Below, one piece after another: positions 11,643 to 22,629 of a stretch of DNA of 64,000 bases (the stretch's first letter is position 1; every line of letters starts with the position of its first letter). The notes under the pieces are model-generated. The model did not search any database. It saw only the letters and a list, made by a program, of their open reading frames with translations, and was not told the DNA's origin. The DNA is from Chrysophaeum taylorii (lineage: Eukaryota > Sar > Pelagophyceae > Pelagomonadales > Pelagomonadaceae): contig JAQMWT010000309.1 in NCBI GenBank assembly GCA_029834535.1, forward strand, positions 310,001-374,000, read 5' to 3'. Made by a program: the position numbers and the translations under genes.

Positions 11643-12647
11643 TCACATCCCGGCGACGACGATGGCGGGATCGGCGGCAAGGAGCGAGTTGGCGGCGTCG
11701 GATATCTTGTCGTCGTCGACCGCCGCGAGCTTGGCGTTGAAGGCGAGCGGCTCGTAACCTTCCGCAATAGCTCGGCAGAGTTCGACGCCGGTCGTCGAGA
11801 GCATCTTCGTCTTGTAGGCTTGCTTGGCTCGGGCAAAATCCGCCGTAGCCAGTGTGGCGGCGAGGTCGGCCTTTTGAGGAGAACCCGCCACCACGACGAG
11901 GCCAGCGTAGGCCCGGCCGCCGAGAGCTGTCGCTAGGATGCCGGCGATGACGGGATCGCCGCAAGGGTAAGCGATCGCGGCGGGAGATCCCGTCGCGACC
12001 CCCGGGCGAAAGACCGGGGGGGGGGGCGCCGGACCGCGTTCGGGGAGGCCCGCGAGCGCGGGGGTCACCGCGGCGAGGAGCGCGGCGTGATCGAGGCCGA
12101 CACCGACGACCGACAAGGGCATCGACGCGACGGCCGCGGCCAGAACGTCGCTCGCTTCCCCCGAAGACGGACTCCCCGCACCACCATAAGCCGCCTTGAG
12201 CACCGCGTCCTCCGCCGGCTTGGTGCCCTCGAACTCCCAGTAGACGTAGGGTTCGCGGTCGATGGCGGCAGCGAGCGCCGCCGTCATCTCCCCGGCAAAC
12301 TCGGGCAAACCTTCCACAGCGATCAGCAATTTGTCCGTCACGACGCCGTGCGGCGTCGCCCCCATGAGCTCGAGCTCCCTCTGGATTGCGAGGTCTGTCT
12401 TGTGGGCCGACGATTTGAAAGCCATCGCCTTGGACATGAAGCTCAAAGGCGGCGGCACGCAGACGGACATGCCAATCACGCACGAAGCCGCGGCCCCCGT
12501 GCTCATCACCTCGATCCCGTTCGGCAGTTTAGACGTCGTCACGCCCACCTGAAACAACGGCGCGAGGGCCGCCGCGGGATACTCCTCATCGAAGTTCGGA
12601 ACGGCCGACAACAACCTCCGCCCGCGACGCAACATCATCATCATCAT
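11643..12647 (-). CDS. bc1-complex core protein / inactive M16 peptidase-like, mitochondrial
   Basis: 334 residues, intronless. The N-terminus begins with several consecutive Met codons and then LRRGRRLLSAVPNF, a typical mitochondrial presequence. The body resembles M16-family subunits (UQCRC core proteins and mitochondrial processing peptidase alpha): LPNGIEVMSTG near the start, then MAFKSSAHKTD, ELELMGATPHGVVTDK, and a second half ending AADPAIVVAGM. In active M16 peptidases an HxxEH zinc motif precedes the AFKGT-like segment; here that place reads SFMSKAMAF, so it cannot bind zinc in the usual way. This points to a structural core-2-like subunit of ubiquinol-cytochrome c reductase. It is about 100 residues shorter than animal UQCRC2. 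Any of the clustered ATGs at 12635-12647 could be the start. Confidence 0.8.
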   Translation of the reverse strand: MMMMMLRRGRRLLSAVPNFDEEYPAAALAPLFQVGVTTSKLPNGIEVMSTGAAASCVIGMSVCVPPPLSFMSKAMAFKSSAHKTDLAIQRELELMGATPHGVVTDKLLIAVEGLPEFAGEMTAALAAAIDREPYVYWEFEGTKPAEDAVLKAAYGGAGSPSSGEASDVLAAAVASMPLSVVGVGLDHAALLAAVTPALAGLPERGPAPPPPVFRPGVATGSPAAIAYPCGDPVIAGILATALGGRAYAGLVVVAGSPQKADLAATLATADFARAKQAYKTKMLSTTGVELCRAIAEGYEPLAFNAKLAAVDDDKISDAANSLLAADPAIVVAGM

Positions 12648-12711
12648 CACCTTTGATCCGTTTCGAACGGTCCGGAAATTATTATTTTCTTTCGCGCGAC
12701 GCCATCATGGA

Positions 12712-13745
12712 CAGGCGGTGCCTATGGCCTGCCGCGACAAGGCTCGTAGTCCGCGAGGCGACGATGCGTGTCGTGGGCCTGTCGCGAGCGCTTTGGACAC
12801 GGGGCCTGCGGCCTGGGCGAGCGTCAGCTACAGGGCGGTCGCAGATCGCGTTGCGACGATAAAGAAGGCCGGGTTTGCGGCGATCATCAAAAAGAAAACG
12901 TGCCGCCGCCGCCGCCGACGACGGAGCTGCGACTCGAGGTTTTAGCGCCGGAAGCTCTGGATCAAAAAGGAGAGCGCGGACGGGGCGGGCGTCTTGGCTG
13001 ACGGTCAGTACTCTCGCGGCCGGCCTCGCGGACAGCTGCAGCGCGCTTTACGGCGAGGATGCGAAGTGCTCGGAGAAAAAAAAACTCGGATCAGATCGGA
13101 TCGGATCGGATCGGATCGGATCTACGCCGCGTCGCCTTGAATCTCCAAGAGACGACGACGCTCGAGTGCTTAAGCTTAAGGCGTGGCTGGCTACGGGCTA
13201 CTCGGTAAAGGCTCCATCACGGAGCAGCTTGGCAAGCGCAACCTCGGAGCCTACACCACCCAGGACGACGCCGGCAAGATCGCCCTCCTTCGCCACCTCG
13301 AAAAAATCCCAGTTTGGCATGAAAATCCTCCACCTTTGGCTCCCCGAGAGGCAAAGTTTGCCCCGAGAAAACGCTTGGGGGAGGCACCGCCGCCCAAGAA
13401 AGGGGGAAAAAAAAAGAAGCCCGACGACGACGACGACATAGGCGCCGTCCAACTCAAAGCCAGGTCCGAGGAGTCCCAACGCGCCTCGAAAGCCCATCGG
13501 GTGCCGCTTCCTCCCATTCAAGCTTCCAACAAACACCACCTCAAGTGTCCGAGTCGCCCTCGGGCTCTCAGACACTCCTCTAACCTTCGCTTCTACCTTA
13601 TTCGGGCGCCCGCCCAGACGGACCATCCGGAAGCACACAACAGAGCTCACCAGAAAAAGTTCCGGACACCGGGGCGTCCGTGGGGACTGATGACTCGTAG
13701 GAGTCCGCTCGCGTCTTTCCTTCAGAAACCCGCGCAATTCAACCC
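12712..13745 (+). repeat. Dispersed repeat family A, copy 1 (decayed element with coding traces)
   Basis: Closely similar to 22630-23996. Shared landmarks are GTGCCTATGGCCTGCCGCGA at the left, a (CGGAT)n tract at about 13092-13122, and coding traces such as SITEQLGKRNLGAYTTQDD and AGKIALLRHLE (about 13200-13310). An internal stretch of about 370 bp present in copy 2 (about 23115-23485) is missing here. The coding trace is interrupted by frameshifts in both copies, so this is probably an old transposon ORF of a family I do not recognise. Confidence 0.75.
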
Positions 13746-15886
13746 TCACAAAATAGCCGTCGGTGCGACCATTACTCGGATGACCGTCCAACCCCAGCTT
13801 CTTTCTCGTGGCTTCGAAAGGGCATCATGAGTCGTTGTTTTGAGCCGTTTTTGATGGCCGAGCACATCGCTCGTACGCCGCTCGCTCGCATTTTCCCCTT
13901 CACTCACCTGAGAATAAATAACAGGTACGTTATTCGATCCGCCAATAAGTCGTACCCGCGGTGGCGTACCTTCTTCCTAGAATCAAGTCGGATCGCGAAA
14001 AAGTCTCAAAAGATCGGGTGTCGCGCATCTTGGATTCCTTTCGCTACTACTTTTGGATTCAAACTGCCGACCGACCGATCTTCAAACCACTGCCTTAGAA
14101 AGCGGTCGTGATTTGCGCTTTACCATCATCACACCCGTGGTCTTCACCCGACTCTGCTCGCCCGACCGACCCATCCTCCGGTGGTTGCGACGATGACGCT
14201 GCCGCCGGTGACACTGATCTCCTTTTTGACCAACAATGCGGGCGGAAGACACCCAGAGACTTGCTCTTCCTTCTGCAGTTTTTATTTTCTCCGTTGCTGC
14301 TGCGAGGTTCGATTATGACAGACACAAGGCGGTGCCATGGCGTCTTGAGGCTCCGCCGGAGTTCGCGTCTTAGGTCGGTCGATCGATGCACAGGGTCGAA
14401 GAATCCTAGACCGCTCGAGCACGTCGCGCAATTAGCGCGACGTCTAAATTGACGGCCTCGAGAAGTATCCATGAGCAAAACGCCGATCTGCAAGTGAAAT
14501 AAATCTCGTGGTCCCGTCCTTCCTACCGGGTACAAGTGCGGAGTTGAGTCCTCGCAAAGATCTATGATTCTCCCTCCAAGCCAAGAGAGGCCGACGTCAG
14601 AAACCACAGTATACAAAATGCGCGGCTTGGACACATTCTGAGCTCGGGTTGTTGTTTGTCAACAACTATCATTGTCCTGCTGGCTGTTGTCACGTTAGCC
14701 CGTCAACGTAATTGCGGGGTGTAAGTCTGTTTGATGAGGTGGCTGTTGTCACAAAGTGCCTCCTCTGGCACTTACTACCAATGATGCCTCGTCTTTCCGA
14801 TTGGCGGCGGCGGCGGCCGTCAACGAGCGTAGTTTAGAGATGCTGATTTGACTTGACTTTAGGGGTGAAATGCTATTCAGTCTACTGTCGAGGCTTAAAA
14901 TTATGGCACGCGTTGATCACAACAACGATTTGCAAGAAACGTGATGCACCGGAGGCGTCATTTTCAAGGCACGCATTGCCGCGATGCGCCGCGATTGTGT
15001 CCTCCAGAGATATCTTCCGAGGCTGCTTCCACGACGCACCCACCGTACAGGCAAGGCAAGGCAACCAACAACCTCCCCAGTCGGCTGGCTGCCCGCAAAA
15101 AAATGATAGTCGTATTTGTAGAGGTATTCCGGCGCGAATTGCCCTGCGAGTCCGCCGCGTGAACCAGAACCTCGCCCCCCTTGTTGAATAGAATGAGAGT
15201 TTCAAAGTCAAGAAGAAACGACGCATCTATTGCGAAAAACGGTGGGCGGATTCTTTCCACCACCTAGCTTCTCTCTTCTGCTCGATTTGTTCTTGTCTGT
15301 GGCAAGATGTTCTGAATGTGAGTTTAAACCTCCGGAGCACCGTATATTACCCGGGCCAAGAGATGCATGGCATGCGCTCCTAGAGATAGGCCCGGCACCG
15401 AGACACGCGGGGCACGCCCGAACGTATCGCCAACGACACCGGAGAATAATATCTGGCGCCACGATATCGCCAACAACATCGAACATTTCGTGTTCGGCAC
15501 TGATGCGCCATGCAGCCGTGGTGATGAGTCCGCGCATGGTGGTGTGTGCACAATTTTGCATAGACGCATACTGGATGGTGGGCGAGCACTCGAGGGTCAG
15601 GCGTTGTGCATTTCGCTGGTGTCCATTGTCCTGCAGGGGGCGGCCAAGCCCCAAGCTCTTTGTTTCCGGCAACTCGCTCGAAACACCTCCCGGGATTCCC
15701 AGCACTGTGTCGATATTGCCTCGGCTATAACCCCCGGGGAGCCGAAGGTGTATTTGTTGAGAACATCCATCGTTAGAGATATAAAACACATATAATCCTC
15801 GGTGTCATCTCATAGTGATAATTGAGTGAATGAATATTCCACTCGCTGCGCAGCAAGGCACTTCTTGACTTGGCTGGTAGCACTAA
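13746..15886. other. No supported gene
   Basis: Several open frames of 100-190 codons exist on both strands (for example 14095-14634 minus and 15230-15730 plus) but none begins convincingly, shows a recognisable domain or fits a splicing pattern. A TGTTGTC-rich segment near 14650-14750 is weakly repetitive. Confidence 0.5.
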
Positions 15887-16486
15887 CTACACGTCGCCCC
15901 GAGCGCCTTGGCCATTCCAGTCCATACCCTCGTAAAGCCCGACCCCCGTGGTCGCGGCGCAGGCCTGGACGTACCACTTGCGCGTTCTGAGGCTTGCGAA
16001 GTCGAGCTTGGCGGCGAGATTTGTGGCAGAGAGGGCATGCGGAAGATCTTGCTTACTTATAAACGTACACGAGGAGGCAGGCGTCGTCGCGAAGTTCGTG
16101 CCTTGGTGCAGGAGTTTGTGGAGCTCGTATCGCGCGTCATCGAGTCGCGTTTGGTCGTTCGAATCGACGACGAAAATCAAGCCGTGCGTGTCCGTCAAGT
16201 AGTGGAGCCAGAGCTGCCTTATCTTGTCTTGTCCACCGATTTCCCAAACCGTTAGCTCGATACCCTTGTATGTCAGGCGCTCGACCTGCAATGATTTTGG
16301 AGAAAGAAGCAACAAATCGTGAACAACGCGCCGCACGTTGATCGTTGGAATCGTGCTGACCACCTCGCCGAGTTTCAGCTTGTAGAGGATAATCGTTTTG
16401 CCGACGGCGTCAAGCCCGAGCATCAGGAGGCGGCCCTCTAGAATGATGTACATGCGACGCGAGAATATCGAGAAAAGGATGCCCAT
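15887..16486 (-). CDS. Divergent ARF-family small GTPase, two exons
   Basis: ARF GTPases recruit vesicle coats at Golgi and other membranes. Exon 1 is 16337-16486 and exon 2 is 15887-16285. The 51-nt intron at 16286-16336 (GTGCGG...TTGCAG) is a multiple of three without a stop, so the frame also reads through it. Spliced length is about 182 residues, as in ARF1. The N-terminus [11 protein letters not shown] keeps the myristoylation glycine. The P-loop GLDAVGKT is present, as are [17 protein letters not shown] and [18 protein letters not shown]. Differences from ordinary ARF are serious: switch I reads PTIN-VE, lacking the Gly-Phe of PTIGFNVE; the G3 Asp is Glu (EIGGQ); and the G4 motif NKQD is SKQD. 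It is either a specialised paralogue or a recently inactivated copy. The frame is fully open. Confidence 0.85.
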   Translation of the reverse strand: MGILFSIFSRRMYIILEGRLLMLGLDAVGKTIILYKLKLGEVVSTIPTINVRRVVHDLLLLSPKSLQVERLTYKGIELTVWEIGGQDKIRQLWLHYLTDTHGLIFVVDSNDQTRLDDARYELHKLLHQGTNFATTPASSCTFISKQDLPHALSATNLAAKLDFASLRTRKWYVQACAATTGVGLYEGMDWNGQGARGDV

Positions 16487-18978
16487 GTTGTAGCGCTTCT
16501 CCTTGGTTGGTGTATGGATCCGACTGATCAGATCTGAATCACGTCTTCAATGAGTCATCCGAAACGGCCGACACACATTTTCATTTTCATTGTCATTGTC
16601 ATTGCATGACTCGGCAGAAAAAAAAAAAAATCCCAACGGACCGATGCACCTTGCGCCGGGATGAGTCGACCCCCGGACGACGATTGCCGATCCGGTCAAG
16701 ACGTGTGACTCGTACTACGCTCAAGGCCAGGCAGACCTCATGATCTTAAAACATAAGACATCGTCACCGAAACGCTCGACAATCACGTCGAATCGAAGCG
16801 GCAACTTACACACACAGTCGTCGGCAAGGATCATGCTAGCCTAGACCTTTCTCCCGCCGCAACCAAATCGCGTCGGCGATTGCCGCGCGCGCTGGCATAA
16901 TCTAGAAGCGCGAGGATTGTTGTGCCCTTGTCAGGAACACCAAAGATGGATGCATCATCTCCACGTGTCCGCGACGCTTCTTCTTCTTCTTGTTCTTCTT
17001 CTTCTTCTTCTATTTGTCCGCTTCTGCGCTGGCCGTCTGCGTTCGCGGATGGTAGTCCGCGCGTCTACGGATCGTGAATTAAAAAACCCCTGCTCAGAAC
17101 GAAATTCCCCGTTTGTATTGGGTGTTACGCTGCTCACAAGCAGACTTGGACGCTCGAACAGTGAACGTATGCAGATTCTCCGCAGGGTGGATACTCTGCT
17201 CGCCCTTTCAATGAAGCCAAGAAAAAGGGGGCGAGCGTAAATTTGTCGAAAGAGCAGGAGTATCACGAATATGTTCGTCGAAGCCGTGCCACTTTTCGCG
17301 CGGCACTCTTACTCATGACCAGGTTATTCTGGGTACACAAAATCTCCGAGTCAGCTCCGGCGTACGGAGCGAGAGTTTCTGGGCGCGGAGAGGTTATGCT
17401 TCGACCTCGTCGATGAAGTCACCCTCGATGCGATCGCTCTCCCCTGGCGATTTGTCGAATTAGGTAGGGCAGTGCTCTGCTCCCCCGACCTCGCGCTCGG
17501 CGGGGTGAGCTTCGGCAGCGACCTGACTGCGGGCCTGCGAAGGAGGATGCACACAACTTACGCTGGGCGACACGGATATCTCGCCCACCGCCGCGAGGGG
17601 CCGCCGGATGGCCGTCCATGACGAATTCTACCGGCCTTACGCTTGCCGCGCTCTTCGACGTCGAATTCGCGAGCCTTTCGTCGGGCGCGCGACTGGCGTG
17701 GTCAGAAGGACAGTCTCGAATTCTTCCATCGTCCGCGCGTTCGTCTGTCGATATCCGACAACAAGATTGACAACTTCATCGGGGACGTTGACGAAAGCAA
17801 CGACGATAAGCTAAAGAATGGCCGCGCAGCCAAGAAAGACTCCGCTGGCTGGCTCCTCGTGGACCCGAAGAGCTGGTCCCGGCGATCAGACTCTGCCTCC
17901 TCGTACTGGGCGCCTGATTGCTGCGACAGGGGTGGCGGAATCTCAGTGATGCCGAGCGCCGCGCGGTCGGCGAAGCTGTTCGAGGGCCTACGGCAGCCTT
18001 GCGCCGTCGGGGGGCTGGACGTCGACTCTGAGGCAAAAGATGAGGCAAAAGCGTGCCGTCTCGTCTCGTCTCGTCTCGACGACACAGCTAGGCGGCAGCT
18101 GACGGTTCATCGAGCGCGGGCGGGAAGCGCCCGGGACGACGCCAGCGCACGAGCCACGGCCTTCGCGCGACGATACGCTCCAAGCTCGTTGTTGACTGGG
18201 AGCAATCGATCAATCGGGGGCCACGTCTCTTTCGAGCTCCTCCTCTCCTCGGGCACGGTCGCGCTTTCCGTTGGCGTCGACCACCGGCCTTCGCTGACGC
18301 GTCTCCTCCATGAGATCGATCGATCCACTTCTTTCTCGCAGCTTCAAATAACACTTAATTAACGGTCGATGTTGCAGCACGCTTTCGGAGACATGCTGCT
18401 TCCTTCCGGTTGTGCAGTTTGGGCCACACCAGGGAGATGTGATTAAGGTTGAGCTTTTTTTCGCCACTTGCTCCGCAAGCACAGCGATGGCCTCTGCATC
18501 GCCCTTCGCATGAGGTCGACACGTCTTTTGTGTTCTGACGTGGCGTATAAGGAAGGTCTAGCGTTCTTACGCGTGTGATGTCCTTCAAGGTGCGTGCGCG
18601 ATGATGACGCTCGATAATACGGATGTCGTGACGATCTCTTAAATCTTTGAGAGCTGATGCGCGTAGGCGAATCATTGTGAGCGCGGATTGCCGACAGAAC
18701 AACTGACGGGGTTGTCGTTGCGAGAGTGGCAAGCAATGGAGGAGGCATCAGGTCGTGTCGGAGATGACCCCGGGTTTCTTCCCGTGCAGCGGCGACGGCG
18801 TGATGCATGGTCGACTGCGTCGAGGTCGAGCGAGATAAGGAGGTGTTGTTGTTCTTGTCGACGACGACGGCCCTGAAGTGCGGCACCTACTACGCCGACG
18901 ATCATCATATCCACCCCCCGGGCAAAACACGCAAGAGCCCGACGAAACGAAAGGGGCGGCAAGATTTAAGTCGGCATA
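16487..18978. other. No supported gene; weak coding remnants
   Basis: Includes a (TTTCAT/TGTCAT)n tract near 16578-16605, a TTC-rich microsatellite near 16978-17010 and TCTCG repeats near 18056-18078. On the plus strand around 17380-17830 the frames read like a decayed protein (for example CFDLVDEVTLDAIALPWRFV and PDLALGGVSFGSDLTAGLRR) but shift repeatedly. I do not recognise it. Confidence 0.45.
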
Positions 18979-19563
18979 TCAGTACAGCTCGATGGAGATG
19001 AGGTCGAGGGCGAAAGGACCTTCTTTAAATTTCGGATTGAGTTTGCCGTCGAATTCGAACTTGCTCAGAGCGAGCTGTAAGACAGTCAATTTTGACGTGT
19101 CGAGGGGTTTGGTTTGGACGGTGCGCGCGAAACGCGTGGGGACCGCGTCCTTGAAAGGCAGCAGGACTTCCTCGGCCGTGTCGAAGATCCACGTCCATGC
19201 GACACCGTTCCAGTCCTCGTCGTCCCTTACGACGAACTTGAGCCGAAGATTATCCCCCGACATTCGCACGCGAAGGCCCGTGTATTGCGACGCGTCGATC
19301 GGGGGTCTCATCGGTCGACATCGCACGCCGACGAATCCACCGTTCTTTTCGATAACGGTCCCTCGCCACCTCCCGTCTTGGATCGTACTGGAGGAACTGC
19401 CACCCATCACCACGTCATCCAAAGGCCCCCATTCGGTCCCCGGGAACAGTTGTCCGCTGGGCGCCGGCGTGGCGGCGAAGGGCTGGTTGAAGAACCAGGC
19501 CTGCCGCGCGAACCGCCCGATGTCCCAGGCCGCCGCGGTGACCGCCAACAACAACAACATCAT
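18979..19563 (-). CDS. CIA30-domain protein with signal peptide
   Basis: 194 residues from the tandem ATG at 19563. The N-terminus MMLLLLAVTAAAWDIG looks like a signal peptide, or the first part of a bipartite plastid-targeting sequence as used by secondary-plastid algae. The rest is a single CIA30 domain (NADH:ubiquinone oxidoreductase intermediate-associated protein 30 family), recognised by EWGPLDDVVMGGSSSS, WRGTVIEKNGGFVGVR, a YTGLRVRMSGD strand and LALSKFEFDGKLN. CIA30 proteins assist assembly of complex I in mitochondria, and plastid relatives act in photosystem biogenesis. The leader here argues against simple mitochondrial import. The longer open frame upstream of 19563 overlaps the divergent gene and lacks this logic. 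The divergent neighbour starts about 80 bp away. Confidence 0.87.
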   Translation of the reverse strand: MMLLLLAVTAAAWDIGRFARQAWFFNQPFAATPAPSGQLFPGTEWGPLDDVVMGGSSSSTIQDGRWRGTVIEKNGGFVGVRCRPMRPPIDASQYTGLRVRMSGDNLRLKFVVRDDEDWNGVAWTWIFDTAEEVLLPFKDAVPTRFARTVQTKPLDTSKLTVLQLALSKFEFDGKLNPKFKEGPFALDLISIELY

Positions 19564-19642
19564 ATAATGAAGAAAAGTCCGTTTCGTTATTCTAACGGAT
19601 AAAATGACGCGCCATCGACCGTTGTTGGTTGTTGTTGGAGCA

Positions 19643-20023
19643 ATGAGCAATAAGTTGGACGAGTTGTTCGCTCGAGTGAGTCTCGAGGAGGAGTATAATA
19701 AGACGCCCTTGAAGAAGCGCGGCAAGGAGGAGGAGGAGGAGGAGGTGATAAAGACAACCCCCGAGTGGTGCGCCGAGGTGTCCGCCGCCTTCGAAGCCGC
19801 CGCTGGAAGGAGCAGCCCGGTGCGCGTAATCAAAGTCGGGGACCTCCAACACCACCAGACGCCGCGGCTTCCGAGGTACGTTGAGTCCTATGCCGAGACG
19901 CCTCTGAGCGGCGGCTCCTCCTCGTCCTCCTCCTCCTCCGAGTGGACCCCCAGCTCGACCACCACCACAACCACCACCACATGCTCAGTCGCCGGCTCGG
20001 AAGAAGAAGAAGAAGAAGACTAA
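19643..20023 (+). CDS. Acidic, Ser/Thr-rich protein of unknown function
   Basis: An open frame of about 126 residues starting MSNKLDELFARVSLEEEYN. It has a basic/acidic patch (KKRGKEEEEEE), a central stretch PEWCAEVSAAFEAAAG that may form a helix, then long Ser, Thr and Glu runs to the stop. Much of the C-terminal half is low complexity from triplet repeats. The compact setting (about 80 bp from the CIA30 start and 13 bp before the convergent glycosyltransferase stop) supports a real gene. An in-frame ATG at 19604 would add 13 residues. No domain recognised. Confidence 0.55.
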   Translation: MSNKLDELFARVSLEEEYNKTPLKKRGKEEEEEEVIKTTPEWCAEVSAAFEAAAGRSSPVRVIKVGDLQHHQTPRLPRYVESYAETPLSGGSSSSSSSSEWTPSSTTTTTTTTCSVAGSEEEEEED

Positions 20024-20036
20024 GTAGTTACTTGTA

Positions 20037-20888
20037 CTAGTCCACCCGGTATCGCGAGCCACACTTGTGATCGATGATGATGTCGATGGCCGAGGCGTTG
20101 AAACAGCAACGCGAGTCGGGTTTGGTGTGGGGTTTGAGGAGGCGCGGTTCGATCAAGTACCGGTGCCAGGCCCGCATGTTCCAGATCGCTGGGAGCACGT
20201 AGAGGCGGAGACCGCCATTCCTGACCGCGTCGTAGAGCGCGGCCCTCAGCGGCTGCTGGACGTGGGCTTTGTAGTCGTCCTCCTGGCCTCGAAGGGTCTC
20301 GACGAAGCGGTCGAGCCAGTCGAACAAGAAGCGTTCGAGGGCTGGTGATTTTCGAGCAAAAATAACCCCGGCGTTGACCTCGGTAAAGGCTATCGGATAC
20401 GTCTCGGGGATCCCTAATCTCGTAAACCCCGGGGAAACGTTCTGCGCCGCCAAAAAGTCGTAGATGTCGAGGAGACTGCCCTCGGAGGACGACGACAAGA
20501 GCTGGAAAATAGCATCGAAGGAGCGGCAAGGATGAGCGTCCGCGTCCAAAAATAAAGTGACTTCGTAAGGACTCAAAATCAAAGCCAAAATCTTCGCCGC
20601 GTGGCTCCGCGAGAGGAACCGGAGAGTGGGCCCCATCTCCATCTCTTTCCACTTCTCGATGGCCTCGAATTTCGGAAACTCCAGGACAACGCACGACGCG
20701 TTCCGAATTTCTTTGCTGCACTCGGACACGCCAAGGGATCCCGTCAAGTATACCGTGATCGGCGCCTCCTCCAGCGCACGCGCCGCGATGCCGGCGAGAC
20801 GAAGGTAGTCGTATCGATTCACGCCCTCGTCGACGACAAGTACGGCGCCGCGGCTCAAAGCGCTCGCGACCGCAAAAAACAACAACAT
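20037..20888 (-). CDS. Glycosyltransferase-like protein with DxD motif
   Basis: 283 residues, intronless, with an N-terminal hydrophobic segment (MLLFFAVASALSRGAVLVV) that is a signal peptide or membrane anchor. The centre contains LFLDADAHPCRSFDAIF, whose DAD fits the metal-binding DxD motif of GT-A fold nucleotide-sugar transferases. It is followed by NAGVIFARKSPALERFLFDWL, the usual position of an acceptor-side segment in such enzymes. NRYDYLRLAGIAARALEEAP near the N-terminus resembles a first Rossmann-like strand and helix. Likely a Golgi/ER enzyme acting on secreted or surface glycans. The exact GT family and sugar cannot be told from the sequence. The ATG at 20888 begins the hydrophobic segment. 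Confidence 0.75.
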   Translation of the reverse strand: MLLFFAVASALSRGAVLVVDEGVNRYDYLRLAGIAARALEEAPITVYLTGSLGVSECSKEIRNASCVVLEFPKFEAIEKWKEMEMGPTLRFLSRSHAAKILALILSPYEVTLFLDADAHPCRSFDAIFQLLSSSSEGSLLDIYDFLAAQNVSPGFTRLGIPETYPIAFTEVNAGVIFARKSPALERFLFDWLDRFVETLRGQEDDYKAHVQQPLRAALYDAVRNGGLRLYVLPAIWNMRAWHRYLIEPRLLKPHTKPDSRCCFNASAIDIIIDHKCGSRYRVD

Positions 20889-22082
20889 CGTCCGTTTGGC
20901 AGAACAGAAAAAACGCTTTATTCAACGGACGGACTGACGGACGAGGTGAAAATCGTTCGCGTCGCCCTCTTAAAACTGATGACCAACTCAAGATCCGAGA
21001 ACTGGCCGTGCGTTCTATCGGATGCGCGAATCCAGGTATTGCGAAAGCATCAATTCTTATTGCTCCAAGGTCCTGAATCATCGAGGCTATAGAACGTTTG
21101 ATCGAGTTGATGGACGACGCCTCGCCACGCTCAGCGACGACCTTCGCGGAGCTGAGTTGACGCAGGCGTCAGAACCACAAGGCGCCGGGAGGCTGCAATG
21201 GAGCACAATCGCAACGGGCGGCGGCGGCGGCGGCGGCGGCGTCGAGAAGGCCCGCGAGCGCCAGGCGAACGACTACGCCGAGGCCCAGTGATATAGTCAA
21301 ACCCGTCGCGGGCCCGTCTCTCGACGGTCAAGACTCGGCACTTAAGCAGCTCCCGAGCGAAGCAGCGCGGTCGAACGTCCCAAATCGTACATCGCGAGGT
21401 ACGTCGGTGGCGACCCCTGAACCTCGGGCGAGGACCCGACGATCTGCCAGGCCAGTTCTTCTTCTTCTGCTAAAGCCAACCTCGAATTCCTCGCCTCGAG
21501 TACGTCTACGAACGTATCAAGACCAACTCCCGCGACTTGGATGCCGAGGCAGTGGTGACGACTCGACTGCAGCTGCCAGCGTTCGGGACCACCAGCACGT
21601 CGAAAAAACTCGACGCCAAAGGCCGCGCGCGAGCGTCGACGAGCTCGAGGCCAAGGTTGTGGAGTGCCTCTCGCCACCCTAAAAAGCGGACGCGGATAAC
21701 GAGTGGCAGCTCGAAGCTACCGACGATCGACGCGGCGTCCGTGCGTCGAGTAGTTTCTCTGGAAGTTGTCGGGTCATCCGGGTTGCTACTGGATGCCCGA
21801 CAACACCATCGAGGCGGTATTCGACGACGAAAATTCCAAGCACGGTCGCAAGAACCTCTGGGTTGCATCTACGTTTTTTCCTATGCCGACGGCTTAAATA
21901 AGCGGGTGACTCTTAAACGACTCCGACCCGGCTTCCTGGCGCTTCGTTGTCCGAGGACAACGAATACGACGACGACGACGAGGGAGGGAGGACGCGACGG
22001 ACGTCGATGACAAAAACGACGACCTCGAATAAATGGCTGTATTTGCGGGACCCGACGCAGGTGGTCTTCCGCGAGGATAACG
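20889..22082. other. No supported gene; decayed plus-strand coding traces
   Basis: A (CGG)n tract lies at about 21219-21242. Between 21440 and 22100 the plus strand shows protein-like pieces in shifting frames (LEYVYERIKTNSRDLDAEAV, PDNTIEAVFDDENSKHGRKN, FSYADGLNKRVTLKRLRPGF). This looks like a broken ORF, possibly part of a transposable element. Family not recognised. Confidence 0.4.
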
Positions 22083-22463
22083 AACTTCAGACCTCTCCCG
22101 AGGCATGTGAGCCAGAGCATTGGAGCCAGGCCGGACCGACAGGACCCGATCCGGTATCGCAAAATCACGCAGTCGGGGCAGAGCGGAGGGACGAGGACGG
22201 ACTTGTTGATGGCGGACCGCCACTGCGGACCGCGGTCGTGTGCGAGGTCGTGCAAAAAAACCTCGCAGGCCGCGAACGTGTTGGTCCACGAACAATCGAC
22301 CTGTCTGTCGCGTTCTGCCCAACCGAGCGAACCCCATGATTTCCAGACTGCAGACTTTTTTTCCCCCCCGGGTGCTAATAACCGGCAAGCCCGGGAGGCG
22401 AGCAGGCACCGTCTCACTCCGGGATGCGTCCCGTGGCCGCCGCAGGGACCAAGCGTGTTGGGC
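22083..22463 (-). repeat. Inverted dispersed repeat B, copy 1
   Basis: About 380 bp that recur in the opposite orientation at about 37950-38311. On the minus strand the shared frame reads RRCLLASRACRLLAPGG, SWGSLGWAERDRQVDCSWTN, FLHDLAHDRGPQWRS and INKSVLVPPLCPDC, the last with a CxxC pair. The best-preserved frame in both copies suggests a former protein-coding element, family unknown. Confidence 0.75.
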
Positions 22464-22629
22464 GCCGCAGTGGCCCCAGCCGCGCGAAAGGCGCAGTCTA
22501 ACCACCCGCACAACTCTCTCAGACATTCCCGATGCGGAAAATGTTGTATATTTGGTGCCATCTTGCAGAATAGAGCCGCTACTAGGCTCCCGCCTCCCCC
22601 GAGCCTAGTGCCCAAAACACCTCCATGGA

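Noticed and set aside
14095-14634. 179-codon minus-strand ORF
   Set aside because: No domain, Arg/Ser-rich composition typical of shadow frames in GC-rich DNA.
15230-15789. Overlapping long ORFs on both strands
   Set aside because: Neither strand has a recognisable domain, and the minus frame opens with GTG rather than ATG; coding cannot be supported.
18979-19833. Longer 284-codon version of the CIA30 protein
   Set aside because: The extra N-terminal part overlaps the divergent gene and is Ser-rich low complexity; starting at the tandem ATG at 19563 gives a proper signal peptide.
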